DNA from: an uncultured Bacteroidales bacterium
GTDB lineage: Bacteria; Bacteroidota; Bacteroidia; Bacteroidales; Bacteroidaceae
Assembly: GCA_946055775.1 (NCBI GenBank)
Contig: CAMGHE010000004.1
Location: forward strand, 1 to 38,631
DNA: 38,631 bases
Reading direction: 5' to 3'
The notes under the pieces were generated by a model, which did not search any database, had not been told where the DNA came from, and saw nothing but the letters and a program-made list of their open reading frames with translations. The position numbers and the translations under genes were made by a program. Numbering within the stretch: the first letter of the stretch is position 1; every line of letters starts with the position of its first letter. Positions 22,045-30,159 of this stretch are shown one piece after another.

Positions 22045-22479
22045 ATGAATCCCACAATCGACCCCGAAAAAGTGCCGGCGACCTACGCCCGCTGCTTCCT
22101 CTCCAACTGCCCCCTCTCCGACCGCTGCCTGCGCCATCTGGCCGGCCAGCACCTCCTTCCCAACCAGCAGATAGGCCCGGCGGTATATCCCACGGCCCTC
22201 ATCGGCGACCAATGCCCCATGTTTCGCGAGATACGCTACATCCGCGCCGCCTATGGCTTCAAGACGCTCTTCAAGGATGTGAAACTTAAAGACAGCAACC
22301 CACTGCGAGAGGCCATTTATCAATACTTGGGAAGCATCACCACCTATTATCGCTACCAACGCGGTGAGCGCATGCTCACACCTGAACAGCAACAATGGAT
22401 TCTGACGCTCTTCGCTTCAAAGGGCTACACCGACCAGCTCTTCTTTGAACACTACGTCGATACCTACGATTTCAGCTGA
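22045..22479 (+). CDS. DUF6078-like cytoplasmic protein
   Basis: The protein has 144 residues from the ATG at 22045. It has an N-terminal cysteine cluster, Cys17, Cys22 and Cys28 (CFLSNCPLSDRCLRH), plus Cys57 (GDQCPMF), which could bind a metal. A helical C-terminal half (LREAIYQYLG, YYRYQRGERMLTPEQQQWI) follows. The CPxxDxCLRH pattern is that of DUF6078, a Bacteroidales family of unknown function. The frame is open back to 21892 with a hydrophobic stretch, but that part lies upstream of the probable promoter, so the shorter start is preferred. A palindromic repeat array starts 12 bases after the stop. Confidence 0.72.
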   Translation: MNPTIDPEKVPATYARCFLSNCPLSDRCLRHLAGQHLLPNQQIGPAVYPTALIGDQCPMFREIRYIRAAYGFKTLFKDVKLKDSNPLREAIYQYLGSITTYYRYQRGERMLTPEQQQWILTLFASKGYTDQLFFEHYVDTYDFS

Positions 22480-22490
22480 CACGCATCAAA

Positions 22491-22602
22491 ATTACCAAGC
22501 CCCTTGGCAATCGGATTGCCAGCCGCTGGTAATCGTATTGCCAGCCGCTGGCAATTGCATCACCAAGCCGTGGCAATCGCATCGCCAACCCGCGGCGCAA
22601 GA
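22491..22602. repeat. Five tandem 22-24-bp palindromic repeats
   Basis: Units start near 22491, 22515, 22537, 22559 and 22581. The best unit is TTGCCAGCCGCTGGCAA with spacer TCGTA or similar; others vary at matched positions on both arms (TTACCAAG...CTTGGCAA, CACCAAGCCGTGG, GCCAACCCGCGGC). Each can form a hairpin of 6-7 bp. The array fills the gap between the DUF6078 stop and the GH84 promoter. Confidence 0.85.
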
Positions 22603-22630
22603 TTGAAACGCGAGAAAGGGGGGCGGCGGG

Positions 22631-22662
22631 CTTGGCCACGTTAACAAAATGATGTAAGTTTG
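22631..22662 (+). promoter_or_regulatory. Promoter of the GH84 gene
   Basis: CTTG at 22631-22634, a 20-base spacer and TAAGTTTG at 22655-22662. The ATG follows 67 bases later. Confidence 0.6.
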
Positions 22663-22729
22663 CCCTCGGACGCCGCTAAGGCGCCCTACATCCAGAAGAC
22701 TCTTACCCTAAGCACACGGTTTACCCTCT

Positions 22730-24937
22730 ATGAAAAAGACATTCCTCTCCATCGCTCTCCTGCTGGCAGCCGGCACCCCATCGGCCATGGCCCAGGTGAG
22801 CCGCATCAACCCCATTCCCCAACAGTGCAGCCAGCAGGGCGAACTGTTTGACCTGCCCGCGCAATGGCGCGTGGTATGCAGCAAAGCGCTCGAAAGCAGC
22901 ATCGCGCGGCAGGCGCTGAACCTTATTTCCGTCAAGGAAGATGCCAAGGCGCCCTTCACCGTCACGCTGGCTCTGGCCAATGAAAAGGCGGGACGCAAGG
23001 CGGGCAAGCCGCTGGCCAAGAAGACCGAAGCCTACAGTCTGCAGGTGTCGGAAAAGGGCATCACCATCGTCGGCAGCGACGAGCGCGGCCTATACTACGG
23101 CGTGCGCTCGCTCATCGACATGAGCGGCGCGGGCCGCCTGCAGGTGACGAACATCACCGACTGGCCCGACGTGGCATGGCGCGGCGTGGTGGAGGGCTTC
23201 TACGGCACGCCGTGGAGCCACAGCGCACGCCTGAGCCAGCTCGACTTCTACGGCAAGCACAAGATGAACGTATATATATATGGTCCGAAGGACGACCCCT
23301 ACCACCGCGACCACTGGCGCGACCCCTATCCCGAGGCCGAAGGACGCCTGATCAGCGAACTGGCCGAGCACGCGCGCCAGCAGGGCGTCAACTTCTACTG
23401 GGCCATCCACCCGGGCGTGGACATCAAGTGGACCACGCAGGACCGCGACGCCCTGGTGCACAAGCTCGAACTGATGTACGACCTTGGCGTGCGGGCCTTC
23501 GCCGTCTTCTTCGACGACATCTGGGGCGAGGGCACGAAGGCCGACAAACAGGCCGAACTGCTCAACTACGTCGATGACAACTTCATCAGCAAGAAGCCCG
23601 ACGTCGTGCCCCTCGTATTCTGTCCGACGGAGTACAACCGCGCCTGGGCTAACGACCAAAAGGGCTATCTGCGCACGCTGGGCAGTACGCTGCACAAGAG
23701 CATCGAGGTGATGTGGACGGGCAACAGCGTGGTCCACTGCATCGACAAGGAGAGCATGGACTGGATCAACGAGCGCATCCAACGCCGCGGCTACATCTGG
23801 TGGAACTTCCCCGTGAGCGACTTCGTGCGCGACCATATCCTGCTGGGCCCGGCCTATGGCAACGGCCTGGACATCGCCCCGGACGTGTCGGGCTTCGTCA
23901 GCAACCCCATGGAGCACGCCGAGGCGTCGAAGATTGCCCTCTACGGCATTGCCGACTACACGTGGAACATGCAGCGCTATGACGCCGACGCCGACTGGGA
24001 GCGCGCCCTCACCGAGATACTGCCCGACGCCCGCGAGGCCCTGCGCACCTTCGCGCTCTACAACAAAGACCTGGGACAGAACGGCCACGGCTTCCGCCGC
24101 GAAGAGGGCACCGAACTGGCCGACGTGATGGCGGCCGTGGAGCGGGGCGACAAGGCGGCACCCGACATGGTAGAGGCACGCTGCCGCGCACTCCGCACGG
24201 CGGCCGACGTGCTGCTGACCAACCGCAGCAATCCGCAGCTCATCCGCGAACTGCGCCCCTGGCTGCTGCAGGCCAAGAACCTGGCCGACTATGGCGAAGC
24301 CGTATGCCAAATGGCACGCTGCAAGGACGGCAAGACCTTCCCCACCTTCGACGACCTCTACCGCCAGTCGCGCTCCATACGCGAACAGATGTACGACCTG
24401 GAAAACTCTGACGTGCGCCACGCCCTGCAGCCAGGCATCAAGGTGGGCACAAAGGTGATGCTGCCGATGATCAACAAGCTCTTCGCCATGACGGTCGAGG
24501 CATGGAACGCCGGCCACGGCACCGACTACGCCAGTTCGTCCGACTATGTGCCCTATAAGCTCTCCGGCAACGTGCCGCAGCTCATCCTCCTGCCCGTCAG
24601 CATCCAGGGACAGCGCGTGAGCATCGCCCCCTCGAACGAGGTCATCAAATGGCCCGCCGGCGCCTCCATCACCATCGAGAGCGAGCGCACCGTCACGCTG
24701 CAGGGCATGGACTTCAACCTGGGCATCGCGGGCGTGGCCAAGCACTTCCGCCTGGAAGTGGCCGAAGGCAACGGGCCGTGGCGCGAGGTATCTCTGCTGC
24801 ACTATAACGACAAAGACCCCGTCATCCATACGGGCAACGAACTGGGCGGCATGAAGGCCACCCGTCTGCGCCTGACCAACAAGACGGGCGAAGAGCAGCA
24901 AGTCTATTTCCGCAACTTCAACTTTGTGGTGCAGTAA
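22730..24937 (+). CDS. GH84 beta-N-acetylglucosaminidase (O-GlcNAcase-like)
   Basis: The 735-residue secreted enzyme has a signal peptide (residues 1-21, ending SAMA). An N-terminal alpha/beta domain (about 22-145) precedes the GH84 catalytic barrel, marked by GVVEGFYGTPWSH (from residue 152) and the catalytic pair Asp262-Asp263 in FFDDIWGEG. A helical spacer and a C-terminal beta domain complete it. Family members use substrate-assisted catalysis to remove terminal beta-GlcNAc. The length and order closely match the Bacteroides thetaiotaomicron enzyme BtGH84. The natural target is probably host or dietary glycoconjugate, an inference from the family. The gene stands alone, not in a polysaccharide-utilisation locus. 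Confidence 0.93.
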   Translation: MKKTFLSIALLLAAGTPSAMAQVSRINPIPQQCSQQGELFDLPAQWRVVCSKALESSIARQALNLISVKEDAKAPFTVTLALANEKAGRKAGKPLAKKTEAYSLQVSEKGITIVGSDERGLYYGVRSLIDMSGAGRLQVTNITDWPDVAWRGVVEGFYGTPWSHSARLSQLDFYGKHKMNVYIYGPKDDPYHRDHWRDPYPEAEGRLISELAEHARQQGVNFYWAIHPGVDIKWTTQDRDALVHKLELMYDLGVRAFAVFFDDIWGEGTKADKQAELLNYVDDNFISKKPDVVPLVFCPTEYNRAWANDQKGYLRTLGSTLHKSIEVMWTGNSVVHCIDKESMDWINERIQRRGYIWWNFPVSDFVRDHILLGPAYGNGLDIAPDVSGFVSNPMEHAEASKIALYGIADYTWNMQRYDADADWERALTEILPDAREALRTFALYNKDLGQNGHGFRREEGTELADVMAAVERGDKAAPDMVEARCRALRTAADVLLTNRSNPQLIRELRPWLLQAKNLADYGEAVCQMARCKDGKTFPTFDDLYRQSRSIREQMYDLENSDVRHALQPGIKVGTKVMLPMINKLFAMTVEAWNAGHGTDYASSSDYVPYKLSGNVPQLILLPVSIQGQRVSIAPSNEVIKWPAGASITIESERTVTLQGMDFNLGIAGVAKHFRLEVAEGNGPWREVSLLHYNDKDPVIHTGNELGGMKATRLRLTNKTGEEQQVYFRNFNFVVQ

Positions 24938-24956
24938 TGCCACAATAACCATCCAC

Positions 24957-25007
24957 TGAGGGAAGGGCAGGACGAAATCATCGCCATTTCGTTTTGCCCT
25001 TCCCTCA
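24957..25007 (+). terminator. Long hairpin after the GH84 gene
   Basis: The outer stem TGAGGGAAGGGCA/TGCCCTTCCCTCA (13 bp) encloses an inner stem ACGAAAT/ATTTCGT around a 7-base loop. It lies 19 bases after the stop. The right arm contains the TTTTG that serves as -33 element for the next gene. Confidence 0.72.
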
Positions 25008-25023
25008 TCTTACTGTACCTTTG
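24993..25023 (+). promoter_or_regulatory. Promoter of the AICAR transformylase gene
   Basis: TTTG at 24993-24996, a 19-base spacer and TACCTTTG at 25016-25023, a full consensus match. The ATG at 25064 follows 40 bases later. The -33 element lies within the GH84 hairpin. Confidence 0.7.
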
Positions 25024-25063
25024 CACCTTGCAACAGACAACGATTATCTCATACCAACTTCCC

Positions 25064-26245
25064 ATGAAAGAATTAGCCCTGAAGTACGGGTGCAACCCCA
25101 ACCAGAAGCCGGCACGCATCTTCGCCGAAGACGGCGAACTGCCCCTGGAGGTGCTGGGTGGCCGCCCGGGTTACATCAATTTCCTTGACGCCCTCAACGG
25201 CTGGCAGCTGGTCAGCGAACTGAAGGCCGCCACGGGCATTGCCGCCGCGGCCTCGTTCAAGCACGTGTCGCCCGCCGGCGCCGCCATCGGCCTGCCCATG
25301 AGCGACACGCTCCGGAAAATCTATTTCGTCGATGACATCAAGGAGCCCCTCACGCCCATCGCCACGGCCTATGCCCGTGCCCGCGGCGCCGACCGCATGT
25401 CGTCCTACGGCGACTTCATCGCCCTCTCCGACACCTGCGACCTGGCCACGGCCCTGCTCATCAAGCGCGAAGTGTCGGACGGCGTCATCGCCCCCGACTT
25501 CACCCCCGAAGCCCTCGACATCCTCCGCGAGAAGCGCAAGGGCACGTACAACATCCTGCGCATCGACCCGGCCTACCGCCCCGCTCCCGTAGAGCGCAAG
25601 CAGGTGTTCGGCATCACCTTCGAGCAGGGACGCAACGAGATTGACCTGACGGGCGACGACCTCTTCGCCAACATCCCCACGGCCTGCAAGGACTTCCCCG
25701 AGGAGGCACGCCGCGACCTCAAGATTGCCCTCATCACCCTGAAATATACGCAGAGCAACTCGGTATGCTACGCCAAGGACGGCCAGGCCATCGGCATCGG
25801 CGCCGGACAGCAGAGCCGCATCCACTGCACGCGCCTGGCGGGCAACAAGGCCGACATCTGGTGGCTGCGCCAGCACCCGAAGGTGATGAACCTGCCCTGG
25901 GTGGAGAAGATTCGCCGCGCCGACCGCGACAACACCATCGACGTCTATATCTCGGACGAGCACGACGACGTGCTGCGCGACGGCACCTGGCAGCAGTTCT
26001 TCACCGAGCGCCCCGAGGTGCTCACCCGCGAAGAGAAGGCCGCTTGGATTGCCCGGATGCAGGGCGTGAGCCTCGGCTCGGACGCCTTCTTCCCCTTCGG
26101 CGACAACATCGAGCGCGCCCACAAGAGCGGCGTAGCCTATGTGGCCCAGGCTGGCGGCAGCGTGCGCGACGACCATGTCATCGCCACCTGCGACAAGTAT
26201 GGCATCGCCATGGCCTTCACGGGCATCCGTCTGTTCCACCACTAA
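25064..26245 (+). CDS. Stand-alone AICAR transformylase (phosphoribosylaminoimidazolecarboxamide formyltransferase)
   Basis: From the ATG at 25064 the protein has 393 residues and corresponds to the formyltransferase half of PurH without the IMP cyclohydrolase domain. The catalytic Lys-His pair is Lys66-His67 in SFKHVSPAGAAIG. Other conserved parts are RMSSYGDFIALSD, LKYTQSNSVCYAKDGQAIGIGAGQQSR, here spanning about residues 225-250, SDAFFPFGDNIERA and GGSVRDDHVI. It should transfer a formyl group from 10-formyltetrahydrofolate to AICAR in purine synthesis. IMP cyclisation would need another enzyme, not in this window. An in-frame ATG at 25028 lies at or before the expected transcription start and is rejected. 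Confidence 0.93.
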   Translation: MKELALKYGCNPNQKPARIFAEDGELPLEVLGGRPGYINFLDALNGWQLVSELKAATGIAAAASFKHVSPAGAAIGLPMSDTLRKIYFVDDIKEPLTPIATAYARARGADRMSSYGDFIALSDTCDLATALLIKREVSDGVIAPDFTPEALDILREKRKGTYNILRIDPAYRPAPVERKQVFGITFEQGRNEIDLTGDDLFANIPTACKDFPEEARRDLKIALITLKYTQSNSVCYAKDGQAIGIGAGQQSRIHCTRLAGNKADIWWLRQHPKVMNLPWVEKIRRADRDNTIDVYISDEHDDVLRDGTWQQFFTERPEVLTREEKAAWIARMQGVSLGSDAFFPFGDNIERAHKSGVAYVAQAGGSVRDDHVIATCDKYGIAMAFTGIRLFHH

Positions 26246-26280
26246 TGTTTCACCCCCACACATCCTGACCCCACGTCACC

Positions 26281-26511
26281 ATGGCAGAAGAAACCACCGG
26301 CAAAAGCCAGCGCCACGTCTCGCACGAAGAGGTGCACCAGGCCATCACCACGGGCATCGTGTTCCGCGGCGGCGGTTCCGGCCCCTCGCCCCAGAGCGGC
26401 AAGGTCAAGACCAAGGCCAAGAAGAAAGGCTACATCACGGGGGCCCACGGCTCGGGTGCCGCCAAGAAAAAGGCCGACATCCGCACCAAGCGGGCCAACC
26501 GCCACAAGTAA
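26281..26511 (+). CDS. Unrecognised small basic protein (76 residues)
   Basis: I do not recognise this 76-residue protein. It has an acidic/polar N-terminus (MAEETTGKSQ, HVSHEEVHQAI), a glycine-rich turn (FRGGGSGPSPQSG) and a Lys/Arg-rich C-terminus (KVKTKAKKKG, AAKKKADIRTKRANRHK). There is no signal peptide or membrane segment. Codon use is the same GC-rich pattern as the neighbours, and it sits 35 bases after the AICAR transformylase gene on the same strand and 13 bases before a strong terminator, so it is very likely a real gene of that operon. The charge suggests contact with RNA or DNA, but this is only a guess. Confidence 0.7.
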   Translation: MAEETTGKSQRHVSHEEVHQAITTGIVFRGGGSGPSPQSGKVKTKAKKKGYITGAHGSGAAKKKADIRTKRANRHK

Positions 26512-26524
26512 AAAAACACGCTGA

Positions 26525-26568
26525 GACGCGTGCCGCCCCAATCTGCGGGCGGCACGCGTCCGTTTTTT
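26525..26568 (+). terminator. Rho-independent terminator after the 76-residue gene
   Basis: A perfect 14-bp stem (26525-26538 with 26547-26560) with an 8-base loop is followed by CG and six T residues. Confidence 0.93.
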
Positions 26569-26674
26569 GTCGGCCTGTACGCCAGGAGGCCTGCCGGCGA
26601 AGGGGGCCTTTTCCAATTCATCGAAGAAATCGGGGCATCCGTCTATTACCCTTGCAGAAAGCGGAGCGCGGACG

Positions 26675-26705
26675 CTTGGGTTTCGGCGCCCTCTCCCTAC
26701 CTTTG
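26675..26705 (+). promoter_or_regulatory. Promoter of the tolC-macAB operon
   Basis: CTTG at 26675-26678, a 19-base spacer and TACCTTTG at 26698-26705. A 74-base leader follows, ending in an AT-rich stretch directly before the ATG at 26780. Confidence 0.65.
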
Positions 26706-26779
26706 CATCACGAAACGGCGGAGCACACCGCTGCACACCAGTCTTCCGCACACATTCCCTACATATATATTATATACGT

Positions 26780-28129
26780 ATGAACAGACAGAACCTATTC
26801 ACGGCCATGATGGCTCTCGCTGCCCTGCCCACGGTGATGGCGGCGCAGAGCGCCAAGACGTGGACGCTGCAAGACTGCATCGACCACGCCCTGAGCCACA
26901 ACATCACGCTGCAGAAAAACCGAGCCGCCGAAACGACGGCGGCCATCGGCATCAAGGAGGCCCGCGGTGCCCTGATGCCCTCGCTCTCGGCACAGACCTC
27001 GCAGGGCCTGACCTACCGCCCCTTCCAAGAGACGGAGGGCAACATCGTCAACGGCAGCATTGCCTCGAACACGGCCAACAAGGCCACCCAGAGCGGCAGC
27101 TACGGCATCAACGCCAGCTGGACCGTATGGGACGGCGGCAAGAAGCGCTACAGCGTGGCCACCAGCGAACTCAAGGCGCAGCAGGCAGAAGCCGAGAGCG
27201 ACATCACGGCACAGACGCTGCAGGAGCAGATAGCCAACCTCTACGTGCAGATTCTCTATCTGGAAGAGGCGGTGGGCGTCTATTCGCAGTTGCTGCACCA
27301 AGACTCTATCGTCTGCCGGCGAGGCGAGGAGATGCTCCGCGCGGGAAAGATATCGCGCGTCGAACTGACGCGCCTCCAGTCGCAGATGAGCAGCGGCCGC
27401 TACGACGTGGTCAACGCCCGTACACAGGTGGCCAACTATAAGACGCAGCTGCGCCAGTTGCTCGAACTGCAGGACGAGGACATGACGCTCCAGCCGCTCA
27501 GCACCACGGACGAGGCCATCATCGCCGCCATCCCCGACAAGGCGGACGTCTATGCCGCTGCCCTGACGTGGCGGCCGGAGATGAAGGTCAGCGAACTGGC
27601 CATCGCGCAGAGCGACGTGGCGGTGAAATCGGCCCGCGCCGGACGTATGCCGCAGATTAACCTGACGGGCGGACTGGGCGACAGCCACATCACGGGCGGA
27701 CGCTCCAATTTCTTCAGTCAGATGAAGACCAACTTCAACGCCAACGTGGGCGTGTCGGTGTCTATCCCCATCCTGGACAACCGCCAGAACAAGAGCGCCA
27801 TCGAGCGCGCACAGGTGCAGCAACTCACCAGTCAGCTCGACATGGCCGACGCCCGCAAGGCGCTCTACACCACCATCGAAGACTACTGGCTGGGCACCAC
27901 CAACAGTCAGGCCAAGTATATCGCGGCCAAGGACAACTGTGCCAGCGCACAGGCCAGCTACGACATGGTGCAGGAACAGTTTCGCCTGGGCGTAAAGAAC
28001 ATTGCCGACCTCATCGACGCCCGCGCCGAACTGCTCAGTGCCAACCAGAACATGATACAGGACAAATATACCGCCCTGCTCAACCGCACCATGCTCAACT
28101 TCTATTCCAACGGAACCATCACTCTCTGA
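26780..28129 (+). CDS. TolC-family outer-membrane efflux protein
   Basis: From the ATG at 26780 the protein has 449 residues with a signal peptide (MNRQNLFTAMMALAALPTVMAAQ). It has two outer-membrane-efflux repeats with long helices (WTLQDCIDHALSHNITLQKN; KTQLRQLLELQDEDM; VSIPILDNRQNKSAIERAQVQ; QEQFRLGVKNIADLIDARAEL). It forms the outer-membrane channel for the MacA/MacB genes that follow 10 bases downstream on the same strand. The frame is open upstream to 26567, but that stretch crosses the promoter and the terminator region, so it is not coding. Confidence 0.93.
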   Translation: MNRQNLFTAMMALAALPTVMAAQSAKTWTLQDCIDHALSHNITLQKNRAAETTAAIGIKEARGALMPSLSAQTSQGLTYRPFQETEGNIVNGSIASNTANKATQSGSYGINASWTVWDGGKKRYSVATSELKAQQAEAESDITAQTLQEQIANLYVQILYLEEAVGVYSQLLHQDSIVCRRGEEMLRAGKISRVELTRLQSQMSSGRYDVVNARTQVANYKTQLRQLLELQDEDMTLQPLSTTDEAIIAAIPDKADVYAAALTWRPEMKVSELAIAQSDVAVKSARAGRMPQINLTGGLGDSHITGGRSNFFSQMKTNFNANVGVSVSIPILDNRQNKSAIERAQVQQLTSQLDMADARKALYTTIEDYWLGTTNSQAKYIAAKDNCASAQASYDMVQEQFRLGVKNIADLIDARAELLSANQNMIQDKYTALLNRTMLNFYSNGTITL

Positions 28130-28139
28130 ACCACGCCTT

Positions 28140-29318
28140 ATGACAAAGAAAAACCTTATCCTTAGCATCGCCGGAGCCGCCATCGTCTGCGGCGGCATCC
28201 TCTGGGCCTGCAACGGCGGCAGCAGCCAGGCCTCTGCCCTGGAGTATGAAACCGCCAAGGTGGAACGCGCCACCATAGCCAGCAGCGTCACCGCCACGGG
28301 CACCATCGAACCCGTCACCAAAGTGGAGGTGGGCACGCAGGTGAGCGGCATCATCAGCAAGATTTACGTCGATTACAACAGCGAAGTCAAGAAGGGACAG
28401 GTCATCGCCGAACTGGACAAGACCAACCTGACGAGCGAACTGAACAGCGCCCGCAGCAACATGGCGGCCTCGCAGAGCAACCTCGACTATCAGCGCGCCA
28501 ACTTCCGCCGCTACGAGACGCTGCACAGCAAGGGTCTGGTCAGCGACGACGAGTATGAGAGCGCACGCCTCGCACTCCGCCAGGCCGAGAGCGACTTTGC
28601 CGTGAAGCAGGAACTGGTGAACAAGGCGCAGACCAACCTGGGCTACGCCATCATCACGGCCCCCATCGACGGCGTCATCCTGAGTAAAGCCGTGGAAGAG
28701 GGACAGACCGTAGCGTCCAACTTCTCCACCCCTACCCTCTTCACCATCGCCCAAGACCTGACAGACATGCGCGTCATCGCCGACGTGGATGAGGCCGACA
28801 TAGGTCAGGTGGCCGAGGGACAGAAGGTGACCTTCACCGTCGATGCTTATCCGGGCGAGACCTTCAACGGCGAGGTGACGCAGGTGCGCCGCGAAGCCAC
28901 TACCGAGAGCAACGTCGTCACCTACGAGGTGGTTATCTCCGCCCCCAACGCCGACCTCAAGCTCAAGCCCGGACTGACGGCCAACGTCAACATCTTTACC
29001 ATGGAATATCCCGACATGCTCAGCGTGCCCACCAAGGCCCTGCGCTTCACGCCCACCAAGGACCTGCTGGCTCCGGGCGAGAAGATAGAAGACTGTCAGG
29101 CTCCGCAGAAGGTATGGGTGCGCGAGGGACAGACCATCAAGGCCTATGCCGTCAAGACGGGTATCACCAACGGCACGCTGACGCAGGTGGTCAGCGGCGT
29201 GAAAGAGGGCACACAGGTCATCACGGGCGTCAGCACCGCCATGCCTGACGGACCCGCTGCCGACGAACAGGAAAAGAGCCCCTTCGCCCCCGGACCGCGC
29301 AAACGTACTAAAAAGTAA
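28140..29318 (+). CDS. macA: MacA-like membrane fusion protein
   Basis: The 392-residue periplasmic adaptor has an N-terminal signal or lipoprotein anchor (hydrophobic to about residue 23, ILWACNGG, with Cys24). Then come the biotinyl-lipoyl half (VEVGTQVSGIISKIYVDYNSEVKKGQVIAELD), here about residues 62-95, a helical hairpin (about 100-165), the second lipoyl half (ITAPIDGVILSKAVEEGQTV) and beta-barrel domains. It should link the MacB transporter to TolC. The tail ends in basic residues (GPRKRTKK). The gene lies between tolC and the macB ATPase gene with gaps of 10 and 21 bases. Confidence 0.92.
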   Translation: MTKKNLILSIAGAAIVCGGILWACNGGSSQASALEYETAKVERATIASSVTATGTIEPVTKVEVGTQVSGIISKIYVDYNSEVKKGQVIAELDKTNLTSELNSARSNMAASQSNLDYQRANFRRYETLHSKGLVSDDEYESARLALRQAESDFAVKQELVNKAQTNLGYAIITAPIDGVILSKAVEEGQTVASNFSTPTLFTIAQDLTDMRVIADVDEADIGQVAEGQKVTFTVDAYPGETFNGEVTQVRREATTESNVVTYEVVISAPNADLKLKPGLTANVNIFTMEYPDMLSVPTKALRFTPTKDLLAPGEKIEDCQAPQKVWVREGQTIKAYAVKTGITNGTLTQVVSGVKEGTQVITGVSTAMPDGPAADEQEKSPFAPGPRKRTKK

Positions 29319-29339
29319 CTACGCAAAGCCTCTACGCTT

Positions 29340-30116
29340 ATGAAAGATACCACACAGACCGGCGCTGACGGGCGCAAGGTGGTCATCGAGTTGCAGCACG
29401 TCAAGCGCAACTTCATCGTCGGCGACGAGGTGGTCCATGCCCTGCGCGGCGTGTCGTTCTCCATCCGCGAGGGCGAGTTTGTCACCATCATGGGCACCTC
29501 GGGCTCGGGCAAATCGACGCTGCTCAACCAGTTGGGCTGCCTCGACACGCCCACCAGCGGCGAGTATCTGCTGGACGGCATACCGGTGCGTAAGATGCGC
29601 CGCCGCGAACGCGCCGTCCTGCGCAACCGCAAAATTGGCTTCGTCTTCCAAAACTACAACCTGCTGCCCAAGACGACGGCCGTCGAGAACGTCGAACTGC
29701 CCATGCTCTACAACGCCGGCATATCGGCTTCCGAACGCCGCGAGAGGGCCATCGCCGCCCTGCGCATGGTGGGACTGGGCGAGCGCCTGTACCACCGCTC
29801 CAACCAGATGTCGGGCGGACAGATGCAGCGCGTGGCCATAGCCCGCGCCCTCGCCACCAACCCGGCGGTCATCCTGGCCGACGAGGCCACGGGTAACCTG
29901 GACACCCGCACGTCGTTTGAGATTCTGGTGCTGTTCCAAAAACTGCACCGCGAGGGGCGCACCATCGTCTTCGTGACGCACAACCCCGAGATTGCCCAGT
30001 ACAGCAGCCGCAACATCGTGCTGCGCGACGGACAGGTGCGCGAGGACGTGGAAAACCCCAACATCCTCTCGGCCGCCGAAGCGCTGGCCGCCCTGCCCCT
30101 GCCGCAGGACGACTGA
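29340..30116 (+). CDS. MacB/LolD-type ABC transporter ATP-binding protein
   Basis: The 258-residue cytoplasmic ATPase has Walker A GTSGSGKST (residues 52-60), the Q-loop FVFQNYNLLP, the ABC signature MSGGQMQRVAIARAL, Walker B VILADEATGNLD and the H-loop FVTHNPE. This places it in the MacB/LolD/FtsE group. In Bacteroidota the ATPase and permease of MacB are often separate genes, as here, with the permease 43 bases downstream. ATP hydrolysis drives export of a substrate from the periplasm through TolC. The substrate is unknown (candidates include peptides, drugs and lipid-linked compounds). Confidence 0.94.
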   Translation: MKDTTQTGADGRKVVIELQHVKRNFIVGDEVVHALRGVSFSIREGEFVTIMGTSGSGKSTLLNQLGCLDTPTSGEYLLDGIPVRKMRRRERAVLRNRKIGFVFQNYNLLPKTTAVENVELPMLYNAGISASERRERAIAALRMVGLGERLYHRSNQMSGGQMQRVAIARALATNPAVILADEATGNLDTRTSFEILVLFQKLHREGRTIVFVTHNPEIAQYSSRNIVLRDGQVREDVENPNILSAAEALAALPLPQDD

Positions 30117-30159
30117 CGGCGCAGTCATTATCTCCCCAACCCCTTTCCCACAACACACC

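Noticed and set aside
19520-22479. Prophage or integrative element
   Set aside because: No integrase, transposase, phage structural gene or flanking direct repeat is visible; only composition and gene content suggest transfer.
22491-22602. CRISPR array
   Set aside because: Units are adjacent palindromes with only a few spacer bases, not repeats separated by unique 30-40-base spacers, and no cas gene is near.
23090-24952. A 620-codon open frame antisense to the GH84 gene
   Set aside because: It has the same compositional bias with no recognisable domain, and the GH84 reading is certain.
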